This document shows positions 9,334 through 17,645 of a stretch of 64,000 nt of DNA, piece by piece; the first letter of the stretch is position 1; every line of letters starts with the position of its first letter. Position numbers and translations under genes: made by a program. This DNA is from Paenibacillus sp. OVF10 (GTDB taxonomy: Bacteria > Bacillota > Bacilli > Paenibacillales > Paenibacillaceae). The notes beneath the pieces were generated by a model. That model made no database searches, had not been told where the DNA came from, and saw nothing but the letters and a program-made list of their open reading frames with translations. The stretch covers positions 3,410,001 to 3,474,000 of the forward strand of contig CP094668.1 in assembly GCA_022836915.1 (NCBI GenBank), read 5' to 3'.

Positions 9334-9849
9334 ATGATGAAAACAAATAAGAGCAAAAAAGCGATGGTAGCAGCGGTATTGATGATGTCTATGGCCTTTT
9401 CTGGATTGGCAAGTGCTGCAGATATGAAAACAATTAAAAAGGATGGCATGGAGCTTGTTCAATTGAGACAGGCAGCCAAAATGTATGATTACAGCATTAT
9501 GTGGGACAGCAAGGACAGATCTGTAACTTTGATGTATATGGGCAAAATGGACGACAAGATGATGAAAGACGACAACATGATGGAAGATAGCATGAAGATG
9601 AAAGATGACAAAATGATGGAAGATGACATGATGATGAAAGACGATAAGATGATGAAAGACGACATGATGATGGAAGAAACGATGATGCCTGCGAGGAAAA
9701 CGATTAAGTTGTGGATTGGATCGAAAAAAATCATGGTAGACGGTATGCAAGTTAACTTGAAATCGATGCCTGTCATCCATGAAGGGAATTCTTATGCGGC
9801 TGAGTCTGTAATTAAACAGTACATGATGCCAGCCATGGGAATGAAGTAA
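9334..9849 (+). CDS. Secreted methionine/aspartate-rich stalk-domain protein
   Basis: 171 residues. The signal peptide ends at about residue 28 (SGLASA then ADMK). The mature part looks like a copper-amine-oxidase-N/stalk domain: ELVQLRQAAKMYDYSIMW and later KIMVDGMQVNLKSMPVIHEG. A low-complexity insert of KMMKDD/DMMMKDD units (bases about 9547-9690) interrupts that domain. I count 32 Met in about 143 mature residues. No Cys. It heads a run of co-directional genes for a two-component system, CcdA, a thioredoxin lipoprotein and MsrAB, so its methionines may be an oxidation sink or sensor; binding of copper is an alternative. GGAGAG precedes ATG 9334. Confidence 0.85.
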   Translation: MMKTNKSKKAMVAAVLMMSMAFSGLASAADMKTIKKDGMELVQLRQAAKMYDYSIMWDSKDRSVTLMYMGKMDDKMMKDDNMMEDSMKMKDDKMMEDDMMMKDDKMMKDDMMMEETMMPARKTIKLWIGSKKIMVDGMQVNLKSMPVIHEGNSYAAESVIKQYMMPAMGMK

Positions 9850-9926
9850 TTTAAGGGCTAAGCATCGCCATCACCATATGATATGATTGGCTCAAATGTA
9901 TTTTCTGGAATATGGGGTGGGTTTGT

Positions 9927-10631
9927 TTGAATGAATGTGTACTGGTTGCTGATGATGATACAAATATTACCGACGTTTGTCGCAGGTATCTGGAACGGGA
10001 AGGTTATCTCGTCGTGACGGCCAAGGATGGTCTGGAGGCTATAGAGCTGTGGCACAGCCAAACGCCAAGCTTGATCGTGCTCGACCTGATGATGCCGCAT
10101 AAGAATGGCTGGGAAGTTTGCAACGAGATTCGGCAAACTGAGGATGTGCCCATTGTAATGCTGACGGCCCGGGGTGAGGAACAGGATCGTCTGATGGGAC
10201 TGACGATGGGGGCGGATGATTATCTGACCAAACCTTTTAGTCCGAGAGAACTTGTCTTACGTGTAAAGGCAATCCTGCGGAGAATGCGAATTGCGCAGGC
10301 ATCACCTGTTACAACATCTGAATATACGATCAATTATGAAGGGCTTACCATTGATTTTACCAAGCGGGAAGTGCACATCAGCGGGCAGGCCATTGAATTG
10401 ACAGTTACAGAGTTTGAGATGTTGTATTTGCTGGCAAGTCACCCGGGTCAGGTGTTCTCCCGTAACCAGATGTTAAGCAAGATTTGGGATTTTAGCTATG
10501 AGGGAGATACAACAACGGTGACTGTACATGTTCGGAGATTACGAGAGAAGATCGAACAGAACCCTTCTGATCCAAAATATATTAAAACAGTTTGGGGTAT
10601 AGGCTACAAGTTTGCGGGTGGCAGTTCATGA
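9927..10631 (+). CDS. OmpR/PhoB-family response regulator
   Basis: The receiver domain (residues 1-115) has the acidic pair VLVADDD, the phospho-acceptor Asp in IVLDLMMP, the Thr in MLTARGEE and the Lys in YLTKPF. The C-terminal winged helix (about 135-232) has the OmpR signature LTVTEFEMLYLLASHPGQVF and VWGIGYKF. A TTG start at 9927 (LNECVLVADDD) is preferred because GGGGTGGG lies six bases before it; ATG 9912 is the alternative. It overlaps the kinase gene by four bases (ATGA), indicating coupled translation. The phased TCGTAA repeats ahead of the Met-rich gene are its likely target. Confidence 0.92.
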   Translation: MNECVLVADDDTNITDVCRRYLEREGYLVVTAKDGLEAIELWHSQTPSLIVLDLMMPHKNGWEVCNEIRQTEDVPIVMLTARGEEQDRLMGLTMGADDYLTKPFSPRELVLRVKAILRRMRIAQASPVTTSEYTINYEGLTIDFTKREVHISGQAIELTVTEFEMLYLLASHPGQVFSRNQMLSKIWDFSYEGDTTTVTVHVRRLREKIEQNPSDPKYIKTVWGIGYKFAGGSS

Positions 10632-11665
10632 AACTTCGCACATACTTGGTGTTGTCCAGTCTCACAGGCATTGGCGTATTATTAATTTGTTTGTTCATCA
10701 GTTATTCCAAAATGCTGCTTACGATCGAACAATTGTATTGGTTATCGGCTATAACGGCAGGGGTAGGCTTACTTTCGTTTATTCTTCAATATCTGCTGAC
10801 TAAGCCATTAGAGAAATCAATTGCGCGAATTACACAGCAGACGATACGAATTGCCGAAGGGGATTTCCATACGGAAGTCCCTCTCATCGGTACGCAGGAA
10901 TTTAAGCTCCTGGCACAGCAATTTAATGAAATGAGTTCCAAGCTGAAGGAAAGCTTTGATCATCTGCATCACTCAGAAACCGCGAGACGAGAGTTGATCG
11001 CCAATGTTTCCCATGATTTACGGACTCCCTTGGCATCCATTCAGTCATTCGTCGAAGCGTTGGAGGATGATGTCATTCAGGATAAAGAAACCTTTCAACG
11101 TTACCTGAACACGATACGACTTGAGACGAAGCGTTTGGGAGGGCTTATTCAAGATTTGTTCGAATTATCCAGCCTGGAAGCGCAAGGGGAGGTATTTGAC
11201 CCTCAGCCTTGTCACGTCGATGAGTTGCTGCTCAGTACGTTGGAGAGTTTTTCGTTTCATCTCGCCGAGAAAACGCTGAACGTTGAAATCGATTTGCCCG
11301 ATAAATTACCAGCCGCGGTCATGATGCCTGCACAAATGAAGCGGGTCCTTTCCAATTTGCTGCAAAATGCCATTCAATACTCTCCTGTTGATGGAAAAAT
11401 CATTCTGGCTGCCGAAGAAAAGGGGCCGTTTATACAAATTTCAGTTACGGATGAAGGGGAAGGCATTGAAGCGGAGGAAACTTCGCGTATATTTGAACGT
11501 TTTTATCGAATTGACAAATCACGTAGCAAGAGCAATGGGGGCGGGCTTGGCCTTGCCATCGCTCAATCGATTGTGGAACTCCATGGTGGCGAGATCGGGG
11601 TTCAGAGTACAAAAGGAGAAGGAAGCTGCTTCTGGTTCACGCTTCCAATCTACGTCAGTCGTTAA
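10628..11665 (+). CDS. Sensor histidine kinase with minimal extracellular loop
   Basis: 345 residues. Two membrane helices (about 6-28 and 35-57) are joined by a loop of roughly ten residues, so there is essentially no extracellular sensor domain. A HAMP domain follows, then the HisKA motif ANVSHDLRTPLASI, N-box NLLQNAIQYS, G1 DEGEGI, F-box and G2 GGGLGLAIA. It phosphorylates the regulator encoded upstream. The architecture suggests it senses inside the membrane or through a partner, perhaps CcdA or the lipoproteins of this cassette; one Cys lies in helix 1 (LLICLF). Start ATG 10628 overlaps the regulator stop. Confidence 0.92.
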   Translation: MKLRTYLVLSSLTGIGVLLICLFISYSKMLLTIEQLYWLSAITAGVGLLSFILQYLLTKPLEKSIARITQQTIRIAEGDFHTEVPLIGTQEFKLLAQQFNEMSSKLKESFDHLHHSETARRELIANVSHDLRTPLASIQSFVEALEDDVIQDKETFQRYLNTIRLETKRLGGLIQDLFELSSLEAQGEVFDPQPCHVDELLLSTLESFSFHLAEKTLNVEIDLPDKLPAAVMMPAQMKRVLSNLLQNAIQYSPVDGKIILAAEEKGPFIQISVTDEGEGIEAEETSRIFERFYRIDKSRSKSNGGGLGLAIAQSIVELHGGEIGVQSTKGEGSCFWFTLPIYVSR

Positions 11666-11708
11666 CCTTGGTTAATCAAACGTAGTATTTATTCAGGTGG
11701 TGAATGAC

Positions 11709-12425
11709 TTGACCAGTGATTTAGTATTCCTTTTCGGCGTTTTTGGTGCAGGATTGTTATCGTTTTTTGCGCCATGTATTCTGCCGCTGATCCCGGTATA
11801 CGTGTCTTATCTGTCCGGAAGCATGGTCAACGGTACGAATCAGCAGCAGTCCGACAACAATTCGGTTCAGTTGCGGTCCACACTTGTTTTGCGGACATTT
11901 TTATTTGTTCTTGGGCTGTCCCTGGTATTTGTATTACTCGGTTTTGGTTCCGGCATCGTTGGGAATATGATCTCAAGTCCTGTGTTTATTGCCATCTGCG
12001 GAGCCATCGTGGTGCTTTTCGGGATTTATCAAACCGGGTTGATTCGACTATCCTGGCTGGAACGGGAGAGAAAGTTGTCAAGCGATCATGCCAGACGGGG
12101 AGGGTATGTCGGAGCGTTCCTGCTGGGTCTGACGTTTAGTTTCGGCTGGACGCCTTGTATTGGGTCCGTGCTGGCGGCCATTCTTGGTATCGCCGCAGGT
12201 GAAGGCTCTCCACTCTATGGTGGGTTTCTCATGTTCCTGTATACCCTTGGGTTAGCGATTCCTTTCCTGATTCTGTCCATTTTTTCGGAATATGTTATGA
12301 AGCGGATACGTCGTTTATACAGGTACATGGGTGTTATCAAAATAACTTCCGGCTGTATTCTTATTGTCATGGGACTATTGTTAATGACAGACCGACTAAA
12401 CAGCTTGGTGACCTGGTTTCAATAA
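11709..12425 (+). CDS. ccdA: CcdA-type thiol-disulfide electron transporter
   Basis: DsbD-family membrane protein of about six helices that carries reducing equivalents from cytoplasmic thioredoxin to extracytoplasmic thiol proteins. Both redox cysteines are in their conserved settings: SFFAPCILPLIPVY in helix 1 and FGWTPCIGSVLA in the fourth. 238 residues from a TTG at 11709, which lies eight bases after AGGTGG; GTG 11697/11700 are alternatives. It starts 43 bases after the kinase and is followed 18 bases later by a thioredoxin-like lipoprotein gene, its obvious acceptor, which in turn would feed MsrAB. Confidence 0.9.
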   Translation: MTSDLVFLFGVFGAGLLSFFAPCILPLIPVYVSYLSGSMVNGTNQQQSDNNSVQLRSTLVLRTFLFVLGLSLVFVLLGFGSGIVGNMISSPVFIAICGAIVVLFGIYQTGLIRLSWLERERKLSSDHARRGGYVGAFLLGLTFSFGWTPCIGSVLAAILGIAAGEGSPLYGGFLMFLYTLGLAIPFLILSIFSEYVMKRIRRLYRYMGVIKITSGCILIVMGLLLMTDRLNSLVTWFQ

Positions 12426-12443
12426 TCATTGGAGGAATTCGGT

Positions 12444-13025
12444 ATGAAGATTGCACGGAGATGGGTGGTATCTGTAATCGTATTTGCTGGAGTCCTGTTG
12501 ATCTTGAGCGGATGTGGATCACAGCAAACTGAATCAAAACAAACGGGGTCATCATCAGCCCCAGCATCAACATCCGATATGAGTTCGTCAACCATGATGA
12601 ACAAGGGAGAGACGGCTCCTGAATTTTCATTGCTTGATCTGAAAGGAAACACGGTTGGACTTTCTGATGTTCAAGGCAAGAAAGTGTATGTGAAATACTG
12701 GGCTTCCTGGTGTTCCATCTGTCTTGCGGGTTTGGAAGACCTGAACAATCTGGCGGGTCAAAACAATGATTTTCAAGTCATTACGATTGTGACGCCAGAC
12801 TACAAAGGAGAGAAATCCTCCCAAGCGTTTACCGAATGGTTTGACCAACAGCCATATGATAACATAACTGTTCTTTTGGATGAGAAAGGTGTATGGGCCA
12901 AGGAATTTGGTGTAAGAGCGTATCCTAGTTCTTTTTATATTGGCTCTGATGGTATTTTAACGAAATCGCAGCCAGGGCATGCATCCAATGAACAGATCAT
13001 GGAATCATTACAAGAGATTTTGTGA
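12444..13025 (+). CDS. TlpA/ResA-type thioredoxin-fold lipoprotein
   Basis: Lipoprotein signal with lipobox LILSGC (Cys24), then a Ser/Thr-rich tether to about residue 53 and a TlpA-like fold: PEFSLLDLKGNTVGLSDVQG, active site WASWCSICLAG (Cys90 and Cys93) and the cis-proline region AYPSSFYI. It should sit on the outer face of the membrane, be reduced by CcdA and reduce MsrAB, as the Etrx lipoproteins do in pneumococcus. Start 12444 follows GGAGG by eight bases, which excludes the earlier ATG at 12429. 193 residues, with MsrAB 16 bases downstream. Confidence 0.92.
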   Translation: MKIARRWVVSVIVFAGVLLILSGCGSQQTESKQTGSSSAPASTSDMSSSTMMNKGETAPEFSLLDLKGNTVGLSDVQGKKVYVKYWASWCSICLAGLEDLNNLAGQNNDFQVITIVTPDYKGEKSSQAFTEWFDQQPYDNITVLLDEKGVWAKEFGVRAYPSSFYIGSDGILTKSQPGHASNEQIMESLQEIL

Positions 13026-13041
13026 GAAGGGAGGAAGTGTC

Positions 13042-14128
13042 ATGAAAAGGACGCTGCTCGGCTTGTGCCTCCTTGTTATAGCGATAGTTGTGTCTGCTTG
13101 TGGAAACAGGGTTGAGAGCCATTCAGCTTCATCTTCGATATCCACTCAACCTGTCAAGGCATCGAGTGTCTCCGAGGAAAACCTGAGTAACCTGTACTTG
13201 GCAGGAGGCTGTTTCTGGGGTGTGGAGGCATATATGGCTCGTATTCCGGGGTCCAGGATGTGACTTCCGGTTATGCCAACGGTGAAGGAGAGAATCCAAC
13301 CTATGAGGAGGTTATTCGCGGGGACCAGGGGTTTGCGGAGACCGTTCATGTAAAATATGATCCGCAGCAAGTATCTTTGAAGAAATTGCTTGAATCTTAT
13401 TTTCGAGTTATTGATCCTACCAGCTTGAATAAGCAGGGCAATGATCGTGGCATTCAGTATCGGACAGGAATATATTATACGTTGCCTGAAGATGCCAAAA
13501 TCATTGAGCAAGCTGTAGAGGCAGAGCAAGAAAAATATGACCAACCCATCGTAACGGAAGTAATGCCTCTGCAGAATTATTATTTGGCGGAGGAGTACCA
13601 TCAGGATTATTTGGAAAAAATCCGAACGGATATTGTCACATTGATATGACTGTCCTGGATGACCTGGAGATTGGAATTGATCCCGCTCAATATCCACGTC
13701 CAACAGATGAACAATTAAAGGAACGATTAACAGACGAACAGTATGCGGTTGCGGTAAACAATGATACGGAGCATGCGTTCAGTAACGAATATTGGGATAA
13801 TGAGGAGCCCGGTCTGTATGTGGATATTGCAACGGGAGAGCCGTTATTCACCAGCCGGGATAAGTATGATTCCGGTTGCGGGTGGCCGAGTTTTACAAAA
13901 CCGATTGTACCTGAGGTTGTTACCTATACAACGGATACGAGCTTTGGTATGGATCGCACGGAGGTACGAAGCCGGGCAGGTGACATCCACCTCGGTCATG
14001 TGTTCGATGATGGTCCCGAAGATCGCGGCGGCAAACGTTACTGTATTAACAGTGCATCGATCCGGTTTATTCCGTTAGACAAGATGGAGGAAGAAAGATA
14101 CGGGTATTTACTGTCATTTATCGAGTAG
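13042..14128 (+). CDS. msrAB: Peptide methionine sulfoxide reductase MsrA-MsrB fusion lipoprotein, two frameshifts
   Basis: Lipobox VVSAC (Cys20) predicts anchoring outside the cell. The MsrA domain has catalytic Cys57 in GGCFWGVE. The frame breaks at GGGG 13248-13251 (a fifth G gives [16 protein letters not shown]) and at A6 13615-13620 (a seventh A gives [15 protein letters not shown], restoring the MsrA resolving Cys and joining MsrB in frame). The MsrB domain has [24 protein letters not shown] and catalytic Cys in [11 protein letters not shown]; no CxxC zinc pairs are seen. It reduces both sulfoxide epimers in surface proteins. Reconstructed length 362 residues. Last gene of the cassette. 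Confidence 0.9.
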
Positions 14129-14175
14129 AGAAGGGCAGCTGACTTTATCAAAACATAGTAAGGCCATAATTTTAG

Positions 14176-14216
14176 AACGGTTGAGATCTCTCTATAAGGG
14201 ATTTCGACCGTTTTTT
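14176..14216 (+). terminator. Terminator closing the methionine-repair cassette
   Basis: AACGGTTGAGATC pairs with GATTTCGACCGTT around a short loop and is followed by six T residues. Its sequence resembles the terminator at 9173, so the cassette is bracketed by related terminators. Confidence 0.88.
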
Positions 14217-14273
14217 ATTTCGCGGCATCTAACAAAAATGGAGGTAGGCTTCTAAGATGGTTCCATCATTGCT

Positions 14274-14298
14274 ATAATTGATAATCATTATCAATTAT
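14274..14298. promoter_or_regulatory. Fur box, perfect 25-bp palindrome
   Basis: The centre TGATAATCATTATCA (14279-14293) is an exact 7-1-7 Fur box, and the dyad symmetry extends to ATAAT...ATTAT at both ends. It lies 70 bases before the AraC gene, predicting iron repression. Confidence 0.9.
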
Positions 14299-14364
14299 AG
14301 GTGGGTTTTTAGTCACAATGCCAAGGTATTGTGTGTGTTTGATTGCTTAGGAGAGGGAGTTTAT

Positions 14365-15259
14365 ATGGGAATTCAGAATGACATCAAGCTGTGGGATCAG
14401 GTACAGGTTCGCGTGCTAGATGTGCGTCTTATATCACTCGCAACACACGAGTTCATACGCAATTATGTGTTACCAACCAGTGCATTTGTGTATGTTCAAG
14501 GCAGGGGCAGGTCTGGCTGGATGAAGAGGTATGGACTACAAGCCAGTTCTTGCTGCTGCACGGGGGAAAAGGAAGGCGTCTAACACTTGAAGCGACCGGA
14601 GTTACAGAGGTACATCTGATTTTGTACAAATCAACCTTGCCCTCCAACGTGCTTATGGAGTATCGAATAATGTTGAACCAGCACAATCCGTTTGAAGAGT
14701 CCTGGGCGACAGCGCCGGATCATGCACTTGAACTGCGTGAGCTGGTGCGGAATATACATGAATGCTGGTCAGGGCAGGAGCGAGTGGGCAAAATTCAGGT
14801 TAAAGTGTACTTCTTTCAACTGGTACAGATTGTATTGTTACAGCGGAGTCGCATGTTTGACGAAGTTCAACAGCCTTCGCTTACCGATCAGGTTTTGCGA
14901 TATATCAAAGCTCATTTCCGGGAAACGATCTCACTTGACTCGCTTGCCCAATCCTTGAATTACAGTCCGCAATATTTATCACGCAAATTCAAGGAACAGA
15001 CGGGATGTACACCGACAGAATATGTGATTCGGTTACGAATGGGTGAGGCAAGGAGTCTGCTTGCTTCCACAGAAGCTTCATTACAGGAGATTGCCGCGTA
15101 TGTGGGTTATATGGACCCGTTTTATTTCAATCGTATATTCAAAAAAGAGACCGGTATCACACCGGGGCAATATCGGTTGAAGCAGCAGGATAACTCGAAA
15201 TCAGTTTCAGAAAGTACATTAAATGAAACAAATGAATCCATTGTAACAGGAGGGGATGA
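14365..15259 (+). CDS. AraC-family regulator of iron uptake, two frameshifts
   Basis: An N-terminal ligand/dimer region is followed by a C-terminal double HTH (about residues 180-280): TISLDSLAQSLNYSPQYLSR and LQEIAAYVGYMDPFYFNRIF. The frame breaks in GGGG at 14504-14507 (a fifth G gives QGRGQVWLDEEVW) and again at GGGG 15252-15255, where a fifth G creates the TGA stop at 15257-15259; without it the frame runs into the next lipoprotein. About 298 residues. It is Fur-boxed upstream and precedes a siderophore-binding lipoprotein with its own Fur box, as with Btr and FeuA in B. subtilis. Unlike Btr it carries no binding-protein domain. Confidence 0.87.
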
Positions 15260-15280
15260 ACGTTATCCTTTAATTGATGA

Positions 15281-15295
15281 TGATAATCATTATCA
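15281..15295. promoter_or_regulatory. Fur box before the siderophore-binding lipoprotein gene
   Basis: TGATAATCATTATCA is a perfect 7-1-7 Fur box, 25 bases ahead of the ATG at 15321. Confidence 0.9.
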
Positions 15296-15320
15296 ATATA
15301 CGGGAGATGAGGAAATCAAC

Positions 15321-16273
15321 ATGTTTAACCATTTTAAATCAGCGATCATGTCGCTTGCGCTTGTACTCACATTGAGTGCTTGTGGAACAGCCCAGCAGGG
15401 GCTGAAACATCCGAAGTTGCGGCTGAACCCGAACAACCGGCAGTCGTGGAAACGCAAATGGTAAATACGACTTTTGGTGAGGTAGAAATTCCTGCACATC
15501 CGGAGCGAGTTGCTGCCATTGATTATCTGGGAACGGTGCTTGCTCTTGGTGTAAAACCGATTGGTGGAGGCCAATTTCTAATGAACAGTCCTTACCTGGA
15601 AGGTCACATGGATGGTCTTGAAACGATAGGGGATTCCGTTGAACAATTGATGGAGCTGGAACCTGATCTCATTATTACATTGAATCCGGACAAGGCGGCT
15701 TATGAGAAATACAGCAAGATTGCTCCAACCGTTTCGATCGCATCCATCACTTTTCCAACACTCAAGGACGAAGTGAATTATTTCGGTAAAGTCCTTGGCA
15801 AAGAAGCGGAAGCAGAGAAGTGGCTGGCTGATTTTGATGAGGAGATTGCCAAAATCAAGCAGGAGGTGCAGAGCGTTGTTCCAGCTGACGCTACATTCTC
15901 CGTTATGCAGGAATATGATCGCCAAGTCTTCATATTTGGCAATCAGTCGGGTCGGGGAGGGCGTAACATCTACGAATTGCTTGGATTGCAAGCACCAAAG
16001 AACATTCCATCCGAGTTGATGCAGGGCGCCTATCATGAATTCTCCATAGAACTGCTCTCCAAATACGCTGGAGATTACATTGTGCTGACCAGCAAGTCTC
16101 AGTTGAAAGACCTTCAGGCAGATCCGATCTGGGGTTCATTACCTGCAATCAAAAATGGAAATGTGTACATTTGGACGGAAGAACAATCCTGGTTCCGTGA
16201 CCCTATCGCCTTGTTGAAACAGACACAGGATCTGGCTGAATGGATTATTGGACTTAATACACCGTCTAAGTAA
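15321..16273 (+). CDS. Iron-siderophore-binding lipoprotein (FecB/FhuD-like), frameshifted
   Basis: Lipobox LTLSAC, then a class III substrate-binding fold: FGEVEIPAHPERVAAIDYLG, LMELEPDLIITLNPD and a C-terminal IKNGNVYIWTEEQSW. The frame breaks in GGGG at 15398-15401; a fifth G gives AQQGAETSEVAAEPEQ, for 317 residues. It captures a ferric chelate outside the cell for an ABC permease, but no permease or ATPase gene is adjacent, so it must use one encoded elsewhere. It is controlled by Fur (box at 15281) and probably activated by the AraC protein encoded upstream. Confidence 0.9.
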
Positions 16274-16284
16274 GATACTCCAAA

Positions 16285-16325
16285 AAAACCGTGCTACCCA
16301 GTTTGCTGAGCAGCACGGTTTTCAT
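16285..16325 (+). terminator. Terminator, probably bidirectional
   Basis: AAAACCGTGCT pairs with AGCACGGTTTT around a 17-base loop, with A- and T-tracts on either side. It serves the binding-protein gene. Confidence 0.9.
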
Positions 16326-16407
16326 ATTTCTATGTAGGACTGAACAGTTGAAGGGGATTAGCTGCCTGCAGGGAGATGAAGTAGCAGTGTGATTACCGTA
16401 TAAGAGT

Positions 16408-17079
16408 TTATTCGCTCTTTTGTTCGTTCTGAATTTCTTGCAGATCCTCCAGTTGCAGTGTGAGGTCATTCTCGGGATTTGCACTCACAATGACTTCTGA
16501 CGGTGATTGTTGCTGACCTGGCTGATTCGACTTGACGGCAGGTTTGATCACGTAGAGACTTTGAACGGAGTTGAGCAGGCTGGCAGGGGTGTCTTCATAC
16601 GTTTCCAGGAAGAGTACATAGTCTTTGGTAGGAATCAGCTTGAGGTTGTCATCATTAATAATCTCGGTGTTGCCTAGTTGTCCGCCAAGTTGCTTCACTT
16701 CAAGTTTTTCCCCGGCAGTGTAACCGCCTTTATAGGATTCAGCGACCTGAATCGTGTGGATCGTATAGATTTTGTCAAAAGAAGATGGCTCTCCGCCCGG
16801 ATCGGACGCGGGGTTTAACTCGTTTTCATTTGCAGCATCAGTAACTTGTACAATATCGTTTAAAGCTTCCACACGAGTCTCAACAACACTGCCTTTCACA
16901 ATTGTATTTGCTCTCTCGGACAGGTCGCCAATGCTGGCATAACTCGGGTAATCTTCAGAAGCAATAATGGTCATGGGTGCATCGGATGTGGACGCGGTAG
17001 GTGTAACAGAAGAACATCCAACAGCAGATAAAATGAAAATGGAAGAGAGAAGCAGCGTTAATACTCGATTTTTGTTCAT
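16408..17079 (-). CDS. Hypothetical lipoprotein next to a metalloprotease gene
   Basis: 223 residues with signal peptide and lipobox LSAVGC at about residue 22. A Ser/Thr-rich linker is followed by a soluble, acidic, beta-rich domain (YTIHTIQVAESYKGG, EKLEVKQLGGQLGN, DYVLFLETYED) and a Gln/Asn/Glu-rich tail. I do not recognise a named family. It lies 44 bases downstream of a secreted matrixin-like protease gene on the same strand, behind AGGAGG, so the two are probably one operon. A role as surface partner or inhibitor of that protease is possible but unsupported. Confidence 0.7.
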   Translation of the reverse strand: MNKNRVLTLLLSSIFILSAVGCSSVTPTASTSDAPMTIIASEDYPSYASIGDLSERANTIVKGSVVETRVEALNDIVQVTDAANENELNPASDPGGEPSSFDKIYTIHTIQVAESYKGGYTAGEKLEVKQLGGQLGNTEIINDDNLKLIPTKDYVLFLETYEDTPASLLNSVQSLYVIKPAVKSNQPGQQQSPSEVIVSANPENDLTLQLEDLQEIQNEQKSE

Positions 17080-17123
17080 GGATAGGGATCCTCCTTGGAT
17101 TTTTGGGATAAGTTCGTAACGGA

Positions 17124-17645
17124 TTAGTACTTGGATCTTACGTTATTGATATCAAAAGTTTGGGGTTGGGTCATGGAATTGCGGTTGCGGGAGTAAGACA
17201 TAATGGAAGGACTGCTTGTTGTTGGGTTGTCACCGAGCCAGATGGAGTGTCCGAGTTCGTGGACAAATACGCTTTGAATGAAGTTGGATAAGTTGGTTGC
17301 GTCAGGGGTGATCGTGGATGCATTGAGTTCGATGCGGAAGCTTACGACTTGACTGCCGGATACGGAGGCGTAGTTGACACCATATGCTGTATTATTAAAG
17401 TTTCCTGCGGTGATGGTGTTTGGGGAGTTACTTGTTTTGGTGAATTTAACTTTGGCACCTGCATTGTTCCAGTTGGTAAGGGAAGCGTCCATGGGAGTCT
17501 GCCATGCGGAGGCGTAATTATACGTACGAATGGGAATGGTGGTGCTGGGATAACCGTAGGTCAGAAAGGTTGCCGCATAGATGGTACTGCCAAACATCGC
17601 AATCGCTGAGAGCAACATGATGCTCATCAAAAACTTCCTTTTCAT
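17124..17645 (-). CDS. Secreted snapalysin/matrixin-like zinc metalloprotease
   Basis: 173 residues. Signal peptide at about 1-24 (cleavage near TIYAAT). The zinc motif VHELGHSIWLGD near residue 130 is HExxHxxxxxD, with a following SIMSY Met-turn, as in metzincins of the snapalysin/matrixin kind. It has no recognisable propeptide and is about the size of the mature catalytic domain. TTGGAGG lies nine bases before ATG 17645; an upstream in-frame ATG at 17780 has no such site and would bury the signal peptide. It is followed by a lipoprotein gene. Confidence 0.82.
   Translation of the reverse strand: MKRKFLMSIMLLSAIAMFGSTIYAATFLTYGYPSTTIPIRTYNYASAWQTPMDASLTNWNNAGAKVKFTKTSNSPNTITAGNFNNTAYGVNYASVSGSQVVSFRIELNASTITPDATNLSNFIQSVFVHELGHSIWLGDNPTTSSPSIMSYSRNRNSMTQPQTFDINNVRSKY

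Noticed and set aside
9289..9780. A His-rich open frame of 163 codons on the minus strand
   Set aside because: It is the antisense shadow of the ATG-rich Met/Asp repeat (ATG read backwards is CAT, His). It lacks a ribosome site and the + strand gene has a clear signal peptide and operon.
13646..14128. A separate cytoplasmic msrB gene starting with an ATGA overlap
   Set aside because: The ATG is an internal Met of the fusion; restoring the seventh A at 13615 reads straight from MsrA through this Met into MsrB.
14391..15464. A single long protein fusing AraC to a lipoprotein signal sequence
   Set aside because: A Fur box and a lipoprotein start lie inside the joined frame. Adding the G expected at 15252 gives a stop, consistent with the same error at many other sites.
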